Source: Protonemura montana
Taxonomy: Eukaryota > Arthropoda > Insecta > Plecoptera > Nemouridae
Assembly: GCA_947568835.1 (NCBI GenBank)
Contig: OX387602.1
Location: forward strand, 5,550,570 to 5,614,569
Direction: 5' to 3'
Length of the DNA stretch: 64,000 nt
Made by a program: the position numbers and the translations under genes. A model generated the notes under the pieces. The model saw nothing but the letters and a program-made list of their open reading frames with translations. It was not told the DNA's origin and searched no databases. Shown one piece after another: positions 14,245-27,007 of this stretch. The stretch's first letter is position 1. Every line of letters begins with the position of its first letter.

Positions 14245-17200
14245 GATCTTAGTGAATCGTTAGTCATTGCCAAGCAATTATTCTCATAGCCTTGTCTTGA
14301 ATCTGACCAAAGACTCCCTCAAATAATCTTCACATGAACCTCTATTTAAAAGTCTGCCACAGATTGACCTGTCTTTGGACTGTCTTATTCTGAATTGAAC
14401 TGTAGTATTTCTGTGAATTTAAACGGTTTTGTTGTATCGACAAACTTATTCCGAGTGATTGTAAGCTAACCGTAATTTAATTTAACTTCAGTGCAATTTT
14501 TTTTACTACGCCAACCTAGTTTGTAATTAAAGACGGCGCGTCTTTGTCTGCACTCGAATGAATTCATCATGATACATGTTCCAGGAACGTGACTTGCTAA
14601 CAAATAATTATTGCAGGGGACTTAAATTACGAGCAATATGCAAATCCACCGGAGCTATTCAACTGTTTGCAATTGATCCTGGGAAATCTGCTACAGCATA
14701 ACCGTGGAGGGGACGAGACTTCCGTGGAAGCAGTCTTAATTGTAGAAACACAGAATTGACAGAGACAGTATGTTTGAAACCGTAGTAGTTTGAAACAAAT
14801 AATTTTACCGACTTTTTCTAAACGTTTCAGCCAATAAATAAAGGAAAACATCTGTGATATTTTCATCAGTATAGCTGTAGTTTTCTGTCGATATTTCACA
14901 ATCCTTTTAGCTTGCTTAGTTTTGCAACTTAGAGCGGCTTCCCAAGAATGTGATCGCTAGCTTCACGTTCAGGGTCTACAGCACAGCACATGCAGCATTG
15001 CATTTCGGTATTGGTTTTCACAATTACGCTACAGGAATAACGATAAAAGAGAGGAATAACCATGTTATACATGCCATTCCATTGGCCGATCCCACTAACT
15101 CCCCTTGCAGCAATGGTTTCAATGTTTCATCTTATTTCGAACAGAGACGGTCGGATCAGCTGTAAGCATATTTCGAAAGTTAATCTAATTTTATATTTTG
15201 AAATAGTTTGATGCGAGACGAGATTTCATCCCTGTCGGTGAATTTATCCGAGACGAAATTGCTAAATCGAAATATCTGAGGCTTCATTGCTACCGCCGAA
15301 TTCCAACCCCCCTCCTCACCCATCCCAGCCCACCCAGACATGAGCCTCCCAGAGATGAGATCGCCGATCAGACTCGGCCGTTCTCATCCTATGATATCAA
15401 ACGATGAGTCCATGTTAGCTTGAAGCTAGCGGAAGAACGGCAATAAAAGAACTGGAGTTTTATTACCAAACTAATGTTATTTGAATAATCACTTCTGAAA
15501 TGCTCTAAAAGCTGTAACACAAGCTATGCTAGGCTGTATATTGGCCTTCCTAGATGATTGGATAAAGACTGAAATGCCGATACCAACGCCGATACGTAGT
15601 GTCAAATACACGTGTGGGGAAAGAATACAGTGTCCACTTTTGCAAGACGTTCAGAAGAATCAGACAAGTCTTTTTATGGGGTAACTCTCCGATATTAACG
15701 CTCTTTTTTATGAGTAAAAGTGGACGGTTAAAACGGGAAACAAGCGAAAATATATCGAAGCACATAATTTTAACCATATAATTTAGTATTTTCAATACGA
15801 ATTGATAAGTGTCGGATAACTTAAGTCAGTTATTGCACCTTTATTCCACATATGAGATTTGATACGAGTTAATTTGCACTTTGATATGTTACTCTATCAC
15901 TGGTCTCGCCACCAAGCTTTGGGGGAATTATTCGTTCCAAATGTTGGCAGAACTGTTATAAATCTCTTCTGTCGACACCACAGCCCTTTGGGGCAGAGAG
16001 GATGAAAAATCGAAAAATTATCTACTCAATTGTAAAAGCGTCATATTGTTGATGATTTTTGAATACATTTGCCATCATTCTATCCATTCCCTGCTCGATA
16101 ACTTCGCTGTGAAATTGAATCCTTATAAAATAACGACCTGCTGTACCTACCAGTCATAATTTAGTTTGCATAGGGAAATTTCTCTAACCACACAAAACCA
16201 ACTCAAAAGTTCAAAAACGCGAAATAATTATCAAGTGCCGGCAATGCCGTTGCCTTTTATCATACCTTGCCTGCCGCATGTTGAACGGAACCCGGCTCAA
16301 GCCGCCGCTCTCAGATAGGCACCAGCCCATATATCAATGCAAATCGAACGTCCCGAAGCAAAGTTTAAATTTTCTTTTTTAATGGGTTTGAGGGTAGATA
16401 ATATGTAAAGTAGCTTCTGGAAGACCAAGCGTAAATCATGGCGCAAGATAGTAACTCAAGAACCTAGAACCAGGAATAAGTTCGGATATTTCATTTCGGG
16501 CACATTTCTATAATATTATATATCCTATGTTCGAGATGGTACCATTTAATGTTATGTTTATTTCTCGGAAGTAAAAATAGGGTTGACTAAACATTTGGGT
16601 CGTTCGACAATAAATACACAAATCCGCACCCCATGCAGCGTCTTTCTAGGGGATTGGGGGACCGGAGTACAGGACTCGACGGCCAAAATGACTGGGAAAT
16701 ATATTAGATGCAGTGCGGGTTTTATCTCAATTTTCTTTAGTTTCAAGGGTTTCTGCTAAGACGGGCGTCGGAGATACTTCGTTGGTTTCGTATACGTAGT
16801 ACCCTGTAGTTCGACAGGAAATCTGTAAGCGCGAGTCGAGTGTCCCCATACTTTTCCATACCCTTTCCCTCATACCCTCCCAAGAAATCTCTCATCCGAC
16901 AGATTTAATTTTCCAGCTGAATATAAATCATACGACACAGCAGAGCATCAGAGTGCCGCGTCACGGGGGGATGGGGAGGATGTAGGGAAACGAGAGAAGG
17001 ATCTGCAGAAGATGAAAGCAGCAAGAACAAAGGCTAAACACGTGGGGTAGCAGAAAGAACGGATAAGTGAAGAAGAGAAGACCAAGTCCTTGCTGGCGAA
17101 ATAGAAAACATAAAGCAGGGGAAAAAAACTAAGTGATCGCGTCGAAATGAGGACGACCCATTATTATTGGATTCAAAACCCATTCCTATGCACCCGTCGC

Positions 17201-20200
17201 GAAAGCGCACAGCGCGGAAAATGCACGAAGTTTCGAGTTTGGCTGCTCGAAAAGTATCTAATAGTTGACACAGAAAAAAATAACGGCGCGTTTCTCTATC
17301 ACAAGTCGTGAGGAAAACAATAAAATAATTACTGTGTGCATCAATGTTTGCCTGAAGAGGTCTCCCTCGAAGTTCCACCAGTTATTCGGAAGCTGACGTA
17401 TCAGTCATCAAAAGCACAAAAGCCGGTTGTCAAATAACAAAAGAAACGGTAATTCACGACTCGCTGTTTTCTGGCAATTACTTTTAAGATATTTCCTCCA
17501 ATTGAGACTTTTGAGAGTCACTTGTAAGTGGCATTGTTCTATGCGCTGGGGTTTGTTTGAGGCTTTGTTACGATCAGCATTAATGCATGTTAAATAAAAC
17601 CACTTTTTTGTACAGGCCGACCAACTTCAAACAACCTTAATTAAGCAGAACACGTGCCCACTTCGAAATTGAAATGTGATTGGAAATGTCAAGAAGTTAA
17701 GTTTGCGTAGCGAAACGATATCCAATTTATGTTATTCTTTTCCTTGTCTTGAAATGTCATCACCGACTCAATCATATAAAACCGAAAAGTGGAGGAGCCG
17801 AGCGTTTTAAGCTGTTTAAGCTTGAGTTAACTTATAAGCCAAGCGAAGCATGCTCAACGCTTTGAATGCATGTCATGGTACCAAAGCTACCTTATTTTAT
17901 GTTTAATACTTTGGACTAAGACATGAGACTGAGTTATAAATCTTTCCAGTTTTCATTGAATACATTTCCGAAATATCCTGCGTACCCCGAACAAGACCAG
18001 ACGGAGATTGAGAAAACTAAATGGTTTTTTTGTACGCTTCGTTGAACAAAATATCACTAAGTATGGCATTAAAAAACACATAGGCGGACTCAAATCGAGT
18101 GATAAGGAGTACTTAACGAGTAATTGATAAGTTAAAATGGTTCGTACATACGTTTTACTAGACTGAATACGGAATATATTTTTACTTCACCTCGGAGATG
18201 TCTCGTTCAATCTCAGTAATGACTCAATCTCAATCAAGCAGCATTTTTTGTCTTGTTATTCACCCTGAAGTGAACTTATCAAAATCCACAACAAACATGC
18301 GACTGATTATCATATACAACTTAACACAGTTTACATAGCGCAGCCAGCTCGCAAACCTCACACTGATTTTCCAAAGAAAATTAAACAAAGCGTCGTGTGC
18401 GTCGTACGCCTGGCCGTCTCCGTTCGCTTGGAAGTTCATCCAACGTAATTAGAAGTTCTAGGACCTAAGTGACCACGCCGTTAAATGAACCGTAAACACA
18501 CAATCAAAGCAGGTTGGGTCAAACCCTGCGGCCGATATACCCGTCATCATGCTTCGCTGCAGATGCCTGGCGCTCAACAGCTCAAATGTATAGATCTCAC
18601 AAGTTTCAAACCTTTGATATTACACACAAAACACACAAACACACACACAAAAACAAACACACGTGCACACATGGGCACAGATAAACACACCTACACAACG
18701 TGGTAGACCGAAATTGAGATGTGGACTACTTTGTCTGCGACAATAGCGCGAAGAGCTCCTTATACCGACGTGTAGGTTGAAGCTGTGGCTCTAGATCATA
18801 GCAGGAGTGACAACCAACAATCTTGGCGAATTAATTCCTATCCAAAGCACTTATGCCGTGATACCTTAGTGCTTCACGCAAGTTTGTTATACTGAAGAGG
18901 TTAATTGTGAAACATTCGCCTTGTAAGACAATATTTCGTGTTGAACGATTTGGGCATAATCTAAATATCGCATTATGTTAAAATCCAAGTTGCTTCGTAC
19001 ACTTTTTGTATAATTTGAGACGATGCTTTTGCTGAAACTCAAATTCTTTTAATGCTCTCGCGTTTAACATTTGGGGCTAGAGAACGCGATTGCTTTGTGT
19101 TTACGCAATAGGACAGAAATCGAATGGCAAACGCAATCATTGGGGTGCTTGTTTGTTCGCAGAATCTCCAGCGCAGGATCTTCTTAAGCTTTAAAACGCA
19201 ACGGAGATGGAAATCTCTTTTCTGAAAGTAGCGACAGCGAGAGCGAAAATGTCAGGCGAAAAAGAGAGCTGTGCACACAGCGGTGCCGAGCGAACTTAAA
19301 ATTTACTCGCCTCGAAATGTACTAATTCATATTATCGCCCTTAAATGTGAAAACGTCTAAATTACGAGTTAGTTAAACGGTATTCAATTTAGTCAGAAAA
19401 CTCGGATGTGTAAGGAGAAACTAGGCAAACTCGCACTAATTTTGCCCTCACGCTCATAATGAATATTTCTCGAGCTAAATGACTTCATTAGAAATACGGT
19501 CTTAATTTAGCATCATTGTGTATTCACGTACTTCAATATGAAATTGACTTGAACAGTGTATAGTAGACAGCCTACTTAGTATGTAAATGCTGGTCGTTAC
19601 GAATAGGACGTCAGGTATTGCTCTCTGTATGTGTGAGGTGAGGGTGTGTGTGCTGTTATCCCTGAAGTGTGGTATAGAAAGTATAGTGGTGCTGCGGATT
19701 CACGTAGCCGAACTTCGCGAACAAACTTTCTTACTCCAGAGTTTCTTGTAGTACTAATATAGCAGAGTGGCGGCAGTACGTCCGTATTTGCGTGCAAGAA
19801 CTATGTGGCGGCGGCGATGGCGGCAGGCTGGTTGTTCATCCTTACAAACATTTCACTGTTGTTCACTTTAGTTGACATACCATAAATGTATTTCCTGTTC
19901 TTATTCCTTTACTTCCGTCCTCGATCAAACCTCAAGAGAGAATGCCGTTAAAACTTTTCCGCCTCATTTCAGCCCGCACTATATTCTCATGTGGCATGGC
20001 AGCTGTCGTGTGAGACGCTCAGAGGAAGATCATGGCGACACATAAGATAATGCCGGCTCGAAGACCGAATCCGCACAGCTGTGCGCGACGTGGTACGATG
20101 CGTGCATCTCGCGCGATGTCTCACTATTCAAATCCATGGCCGTTACCCATCGAGGTCCCACCGGGCGACGCACACATTTATGCCGAAGGACACCTCGGTG

Positions 20201-21227
20201 CGCTTTCATTTTTGTGGAATGCGAAATTTTGACAAAGTTTTTCAATACATTGGTATAATTATTTAGTTTCGTGAATGATGTACTGGAGAGCATGCGGATG
20301 AACACAAACCATGCGAAGCGTACGCGATTTAAAATCACTTACTTTTGGTATGACGAGGTGATTACTCGAATCCACTAGTGGAATATTGAACGTCATGAAA
20401 CAAACATTCTTTCATCGACTTTCTGATGGTTGACTGGCTGCGGTGATGGAGCTCTGAAATTACCATAATATGGAATAGCAATCAAGGGATGCACATAATT
20501 GTTGTAATAATTAAGTAATGAATGCAACAGCTAGTTGTTGAAATAAACTTTATAGTGTGAAATTACTAGTTAAATGTTGACGTGAACATGTTATGTACTT
20601 ACAATAATTACTGAGTGCACTGACCAAAATACTACAGACGCTACATTGGCCAGCAAATTCAGCTACATAAACATAATTTATAACGTTCTATTTTCAAAAT
20701 GATTATGAATGTGTCCTTCCGACTAACCGCGGTATACAAAAAAAACTTCGTTAGAATTCCCAGGCAAAATCAAAAACTGAATAATAATTTTAAATATTTA
20801 CACATTTCTTTCTCATAAAATTTACATAAAAGTCCTTCACTTCACTGCACCCTTAACTCGCATTTGCAAATAATCGATACACACAGCCACCATGGGCACT
20901 TCAGCAGCGACGACACTTGCTCTAACGAGGGATTCCAACAGAAAGTTATATGATTCATTTAGGCTTCAAAGGGAAGGGGGCACTTATACACAAAGGATCA
21001 CTCCATCGTTCACTGTCCAATCATAGTCGCCGCTAACCCTCGCAGATTTTTCCCGTCCACCATTTGAAGGCTCATTGGGTAATTCAATTGCGTCAACTCA
21101 GTCATTAGGCATCAGAACGTAAGGGCTTCTCACACTTCTCAACTCCGACGGGAAGGTCACGACAAAACGCGTCGACAACGCATCGTAATCTCTCTGACGC
21201 ACTCGCAACACCCTCCACGCGCGAACC
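14245..21227. other. non-coding, CA-rich repeat only
   Basis: No exon, RNA gene or mobile element recognised. A purine-rich run occurs at about 16965-17035. Confidence 0.6.
18621..18697. repeat. imperfect CA-rich repeat
   Basis: Mostly ACAC runs interrupted by AAA and GTG. Low complexity. Confidence 0.9.
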
Positions 21228-21428
21228 GGCGGCGTCGGGGCCGAAATCTTGGCGACGCCGGCCCGTCAACGCACTTAATAGAGTTTACTACATCTGATGG
21301 ATTGTCTGAAAATTAACTTATCACATAGGGAACACGACGAAGATGAGCGGGGGACGGGCGTCTAGATGGAGTCACGTGAGTGATGACAGCGCCACCGACG
21401 CCGACGTCAAGAGTGCGACGGCGAGAAA
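21228..21428. repeat. GACGCC/GGCGTC island, two clusters
   Basis: First cluster: CCGGCGGCGTCGGGG and GGCGACGCCGGCCCG (21226-21265). Second cluster: GCCACCGACGCCGACGTCAA and GCGACGGCG (21391-21423). About 1.8-2.0 kb beyond the predicted end of the beat-like coding sequence. No protein match in any frame. Confidence 0.7.
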
Positions 21429-23247
21429 AGAGGCACTGCAATGACTCGACGCTCCTTTCACTAAATGTAAAAGAGAAGAAACACAACCGTAAGACAGATG
21501 TCCGACGTCCAATGATCAAGAGAAGAAAAAGTAATAGTTGAAGAAGATGGGACAACGTCTTTATTAAAAACTTTCTCACAGGTGTTTAATTTGAAATTAA
21601 AACTCAGCATTTTCATTTAACATTGGGGGGTAAATTAGAACGGAGCGTGCAAAGGTCTCATTTTCGGGCGTCGTGAGAGGTGGAAAAGCTCTCTGGAGGC
21701 TCGTAAACAGAGAGAGGGGGTGCAAGCACGTGCAAGACGCATGCGGCGTTTGGCCAGTTCGTCGAACGGATCGGTCAGAGCAGCAGGCGGCATGTCATGG
21801 GACAAGCCGGCCATGCCGTGCAGCGTGCACGTCTGAACCCGCCGCTGCCACCATTGTAGCGATTGGCGTGCGTGCGTGCTCGCCCGCTTGCCAGATGCGT
21901 GACAACTGCCTTACAGGCTGAGCGTGATGTTTAAATGCCGCGAATGCTTCGCCAGCTCAATCCTTTTGTTATGTAAAATATTACCTAATTATAATAATTG
22001 AAAATGTATTTGATGCGTAAAACGTAATAGTAATTATGTGTTTTGTTAAATTAAAAAAAAATCTACGAGTGTTTCTGTTTTTTTTTTTGCTTTGTGTTTA
22101 TTAATCAAAATTGTAGATGCGGAGGTGAAAAAAAAACTTCAAAGCTAATATAATTCACGTTTGGCACCCTGCTTCAGAATTTTAAATATAACTTTGCAAG
22201 CGTGTAAGCATTTCCCTTTCTCTGACTCTCCTTCCATCCTCTGCCCGCGTACAATGCGCCGTCGACAAAGCATCCTGCTTATTGTTCTGTGTATACAATA
22301 ATTTCGTCAACATTAGCTCATCTATTCAGGAAAACTTGCATCGAGCGGCCCAAGCATTAGGTCTGTGTTAAGCTTTTATCCCATCAGGATCAGTCGGACG
22401 AATATTCCCATGCTAATTCCCAGATTTGTTTCCCAGTATGCCCGTATAAATGCAGTAACGCGCTGGAATAACACAGAGGGAACAACTTGGTCGACCCGTC
22501 GGGAAATATTAGAGTCGAGCTCTCGAAGCATTCAAAATCACGCAGATCACGGCCGGCGGGCACCCTGCCGCTCGTTTAATTATTTAACAGTGCTCCATGC
22601 GGGGGTAACTAGTGTAGAATTAATGCCAACACTTATCAAAGCACACACAAAACATGCATGCATGCGCACAAAGTTAGCTTCGGCAAGAAGTTGGTCCATC
22701 TGGACAGCTGACTTTGGAGACTCGTTGTGGTGAGGAAGGCTTGTGGTGACATGGAAAACACAAGAACACGACATGCTAGGCACAAAGATAAGATGTCGCT
22801 AGCTAATAAATTGCGAGTTTTGGCACATCGATGAAAAGCACAACTTTAAAATTGAAACTAAACGTGGTAAAATATTTTTTTTCAATAGCTGGTTAGTGAC
22901 TTAACTGTCTATTTACGTGGAACTATAGGTAGGCTGAAACGGCTTATCGGACCGTTAGTTCCCCGGCCAACCACTGTAGACCGGAACCTCAGTGATACGA
23001 ATTTACCAAGTCGCAAGTATTTCTAGACATATTTGTCATCCCTTGCTGAACGAAAACTGTTTTGTTCGAGACTGAGTGAGCGGTCAAGCAGCGATCCTTC
23101 ACTCTAAAAGTGCACGTGACAGAAGGCAGCTCAATGAACATCACCGCATCGAAGCGTATATTCGCCAAAACCACAAACCCGATCACCTATGTGCGCAGTC
23201 AAAGTTCATCATTGTGCTTGCAATTTGATTAGCCAGCGAAATTAGCC
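21429..23247. other. downstream flank of the beat-like gene
   Basis: Would contain its 3' untranslated region. CpG-rich at 21660-21920. The first clear minus-strand AATAAA is at 22102-22097, about 1.1 kb after the stop, so the transcript end is uncertain. Confidence 0.5.
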
Positions 23248-23505
23248 TCATTTGTAGTTTGACGTTGACGTACCCAAGAGGTAAGCCTCCCTGATGTTAT
23301 TAGCCAGCGGCTCTACGCGCGCAACGACGCTCTCCTTGTCGCCCTCCCAGAGGACGGGGGAGACGCGCGCAACGCACCGCACTCTCATGTCGCCGCCGAG
23401 GAAGTGCCGCGACGACACAGTGAACCGCAGCCCCAACGACGATGACAGAAGGCCATGGATGTGTACCACGGGAGGGTACTCGATCAGAGACTCGCCACCG
23501 TTCAC
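23248..23505 (-). CDS. beat-like gene, exon 5 (end of second Ig domain, probable C-terminus)
   Basis: Residues 184-268 and a TGA stop at 23250-23248. The acceptor ACTCTAG precedes VNGGESLIEYPP. The exon contains a GLRFTVSSRHF strand and the second-domain disulfide partner Cys227 in GGDMRVRCVARV, both typical of Beat proteins. After the Ig domain only about 40 residues remain, with no hydrophobic GPI-type or transmembrane tail, so in this reading the product is secreted. A possible donor, GTACGT, with exon end at 23274, would skip the stop and add further exons, so the C-terminus is uncertain. Unlike exons 2-4 this exon is strongly GC-rich in third codon positions. No close AATAAA was seen on the minus strand; the first clear one is near 22100. 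Confidence 0.85.
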   Translation of the reverse strand: MNGGESLIEYPPVVHIHGLLSSSLGLRFTVSSRHFLGGDMRVRCVARVSPVLWEGDKESVVARVEPLANNIREAYLLGTSTSNYK

Positions 23506-24810
23506 CTAGAGTGTGGTTTGTTGGTAGGTCAGAGGGACTATAGACAGTGGGGCCCGGCGAATGTACTGCATTGTCCAAGATTGTGCGACAAAAGGCCAAA
23601 TCTATAAATCGAAGGTTTAGTAGACAAGTTCGGCGTGAATCAGTGTGGTTTGGGACGTGGAGAATTGTGTCACTTTTTAACGCTTCCAACGTTGAGCCAC
23701 TTTATCTGTACGCCAGCCTGTGTGAAAAGAGCGTGACAAAAACAAAGCACTGTCTTCCGTGTCTCTAGGGGCATGGTTTTTTTATTCACATTAATACGTT
23801 ATAACTCAATTTGCGGGCACGAAGACCCCTCAAACCTCATGGGTCAGGAGAGTAAATATTTTTAATACCACTGAAAAAAAAAGGTGCCGCTCGTTCGCTT
23901 TATTTAGCGCCCGTGCCAAGATTATGAAAGAGTCGAAGAACGCGGAAAGCAATTTTTTTGCAAACTCGTTTATGTCGATCGCGAGAGCTCAGTTCGCGGC
24001 GGCGTCCGTTGGAGATTTCACTTTATTGGTGCGCTCTTCCGAGGAGGAACTAGAAATCTAAATAAAGTGTTTCGCTCGGCGAGAATCGAGTCGTAAAAGT
24101 AATATTGATGACACGAGGCAAGTCAGTAGTTCAAGTTTATGGCTGGATGATGGCCCAGATAGTGACTCCATCCCACTAACTTCCAGCCACGTCTTTATTG
24201 AAGGGTTAGTTCTGTCGCGTCACTGCGGAAATGGTAACGACTTTTGTAGGAATTCATTGCATCACAAACTAAACGCTCCAGTCTTTTGATGACGAGAACG
24301 GGGAGGGCGCCAGCAAACTTACGAGCAAATCCGTTATTTGTGAGATGGTTTTTTTTTAGGAAGCTGACAGTGACATTTAATATGTGCGCGCGTATTTAAA
24401 TGACGATCAATCGCGTAAATCGCATCAATTTGGATACAGTCACAATGGAGGATTGTGATAGGAGTTATATATATATTTTATTGCAGTGGAAAACTCTTAC
24501 GTTATTCTTATCGGAACTGCGACAACGAGGTATCCTTGCTCATTCGTGGTAAAGGGGAACATCTCAGTTGCATCTCAGAAACTTGTTGAAATTATCTGCT
24601 AATGCCAAGAATAAGACAAACTATGATTACGGGGTCAATATCGACCACAGTTTTCTCGGAACTAGAATCACAGGTATTTCCGGTTGACTTCTAGAGTTCT
24701 ATTACAAAAATGTATACCATGGACATATTGTTACGGACGGCAGATGCTTGGCCGTATCTGCTAAATAATAGAATCCAGACCCATTTCAAAGAATATCTTG
24801 TACAACTCAC

Positions 24811-24944
24811 TTGCTTGTCGTTGATGTACCAATGCAGCAGTGAAACCGGATGTGACTTTCCGGAAGTACAATTCAAGTTGATCTCGTCCCCGATCTGGTA
24901 TTGCTTTTCCTCTCCTGTGATGTGCGGACCATCTTTCGGTAAAA
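24811..24944 (-). CDS. beat-like gene, exon 4 (second Ig domain, first half)
   Basis: Residues 139-183, beginning with the last two bases of codon 139 after the acceptor TCTTCCACAG and ending at a GTGAGT donor in phase 0. It begins with the interdomain linker LPKDGPHI and then opens the second Ig domain: Cys164 in NLNCTSG and core Trp177 in LLHWYINDKQ. Asn163 lies in an N-C-T glycosylation sequon, consistent with an extracellular protein. The HWYIND-type strand is what Beat family members show at this place. The protein continues without frame change into the exon starting at 23505. Confidence 0.9.
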
Positions 24945-26637
24945 CTGTGGAAGACAAAACCAAGAAACATTTTGAAAACTCCGTTGGAAAAGTTGCAGCG
25001 TGAAACGGAAACACTATCTAACAAATTGGTCGACGGATCACTGTGTTAAAAGTTTCTGACGCGCCAGCTGTTGCAGCTTGAGGATCGCCGAGGCGGAAGC
25101 TTGCAGAACATAAATGAATATCTGCCCTATCGCGATCAGACCCGTTTTATCTTGGTTTCCATCACTTGTAAAATAAAGGAAAAGCTGCCAAGAGTGTGTC
25201 ATCGGCAAAGAAAAACAGAGTTTATTTTGTCTCGCGGAGGAACCGAGTGGAGTCTTTGTCTGGCAACAAGTTGTCCGCAACAGATGGCATTCTTCAGGGG
25301 GATAAAAGGACGACAAAGAAATCGCATCAGGAGCAGCATATGATAAGAAGACATGAAAAAGGGGAAAAACTGTAAAACGTATACACGTAATGCAATAAGA
25401 CGCGTATAAGTGAAGCATATGGAAATAAAATGCGCTCAAAGTCTTCCATTTCGCGGCACATTGTATATAACTATCGTAGACAGCGAAATTGTTTCATTCG
25501 ACAAATCAATACATTCCTATTTTACACGGATGATGAGGCTCGAGCAGAGAAGAGCAACAACTCCGTGTCTCCTTGCCGCCGTCCGCCTACGATGGTGTGA
25601 GTGGGGCCTCTCATGCGAGCGCTTTTCCATCAGAGATCCGCGCCGCACCGAACCGACGACAAGACACACGCTTTAACGCGGGTAATGCCGGGCGAGGAAA
25701 GCGGTGAGCGACTCGCGACGGCATACGTGTAAGCTTGCTTGGTGCTTCATCCCTCGCGACAGCAATATAAGTATGATTCTTGTGCAGTCGCGTGGATTCA
25801 GTTTAAGTGTCGCGCTGTTAAAATTCGTTTTATTTTACGGTCTCCGCTTGAAATACTTACGGAGACGATATAAATTTGGAATGCAGGAGTGAGAATCGCT
25901 GATTTGTAACCAATATTGCGATATGGCGTATCGTAAGCTGATTCTAGTTCTACTATCATTGTATGGATATTGGAAGTCTAGTACTTACAAGGATATATGC
26001 AAAGATCTTTGAATTGAGAATGTAAATGTGATCGACGAGTTTCGAAAATATCTAAAAGCTCGGATGAAAGAGTTTCTAGGAGATATTTTACGTTTACGAG
26101 TCCTTATAATAAAATATTATACGGCTGTGCGAATTTTAAAATAGTATAATTTATAGCAATAGGTTTTTAAATCATAAGACTTTGTAAAAAGTATCTCGAT
26201 ATTTTTTGTTCATTGCTCTGTCATTGCCATTCAGAGCCAAATGTATTTAAGTGGAAAGATCTCTGACTTCTTTAAAATCCGTCTCAGTCTCCAAAGACCC
26301 ATCAAATTTGTACTTTCCCTTTGCATGGAATTGTAGTAAGAGCAGGAAATGGTTGATAGCTATTTTTTCCTGCTCAAGGAATACCTTTTTTGGGGAAAAA
26401 TCACGAAACAGATCACATTTTGCAGCCAAATGTAAAATACTAGAAATTGAGTTTATTGTAGAAAAAGGGTTTATCTTTTTTGAATTAGGCTCGTTTTAAA
26501 AATACATTCACTTTGTACGTTTTCTTAAACTTGGTAAAGAGCGTTGATTTTTGGGGCTCATTTGTTTTAGAGAAAGAAAAGAGAAAAAGAGCTCTTTTTT
26601 GAACCAATTTTAATTTCTTGTTTCCAACATGAAATTT

Positions 26638-26690
26638 GCAAGATGCAAGATGCAAGATGCAAGATGCAAGATGCAAGATGCAAGATGCAT
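26638..26690. repeat. seven-copy GCAAGAT minisatellite
   Basis: Seven perfect head-to-tail copies of the 7-base unit GCAAGAT, ending in GCAT. It is in intron 3 of the beat-like gene and would read ATCTTGC in the transcript. No spacers, so it is not a CRISPR array. Confidence 0.97.
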
Positions 26691-26871
26691 ATGGCATATG
26701 GGTTCAAAAACTGATCTGAAATCACATTAGGATCATTCCCCTGAAGTAATTTGACATGATGCTATCTCTGAAGATAGCAAGTAGTAGCTTTTGTTCGTCG
26801 ATGACGACCGTTTCCAGCGTCAGTAATCAGTAGGTCAGAATTGAAATGTACAAATTGCTTGGCAAACTTAC

Positions 26872-27007
26872 ATACGACCTCCATCGGACTCTCCTTCTGC
26901 ACGGATGCGAAAGATGGCGCTTCCGCGGAAACTTCGCATTTGTAGATTCCACTCGACTTGAGGTTGAGATTTCTTAGAGCAACCTGCTTGCTATCGGACA
27001 AGTGATG
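26872..27007 (-). CDS. beat-like gene, exon 3 (first Ig domain, C-terminal half)
   Basis: Residues 94-138 plus the first base of codon 139. The acceptor is GGTTGCAG and the donor GTAAGT, phase 1. The encoded segment contains the F-strand signature SGIYKCEVSAEAPSF, with Cys117 as disulfide partner of Cys50. This YKCEVSAEAP motif is one of the most conserved stretches of Beat proteins, which makes the family call secure. An alternative donor, GTATGT four bases earlier, would break the frame with the following exon, so the GTAAGT donor was chosen. Intron 2 upstream is about 2.0 kb and intron 3 downstream about 1.9 kb. Intron 3 contains a seven-copy GCAAGAT minisatellite. Confidence 0.92.

Noticed and set aside
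23300-23689. 129-codon minus-strand frame overlapping the last beat-like exon
   Set aside because: It is a shadow in another frame of the exon at 23248-23505.
26638-26690. CRISPR-like array
   Set aside because: Seven-base direct repeats with no spacers in an intron of an animal gene; a minisatellite.
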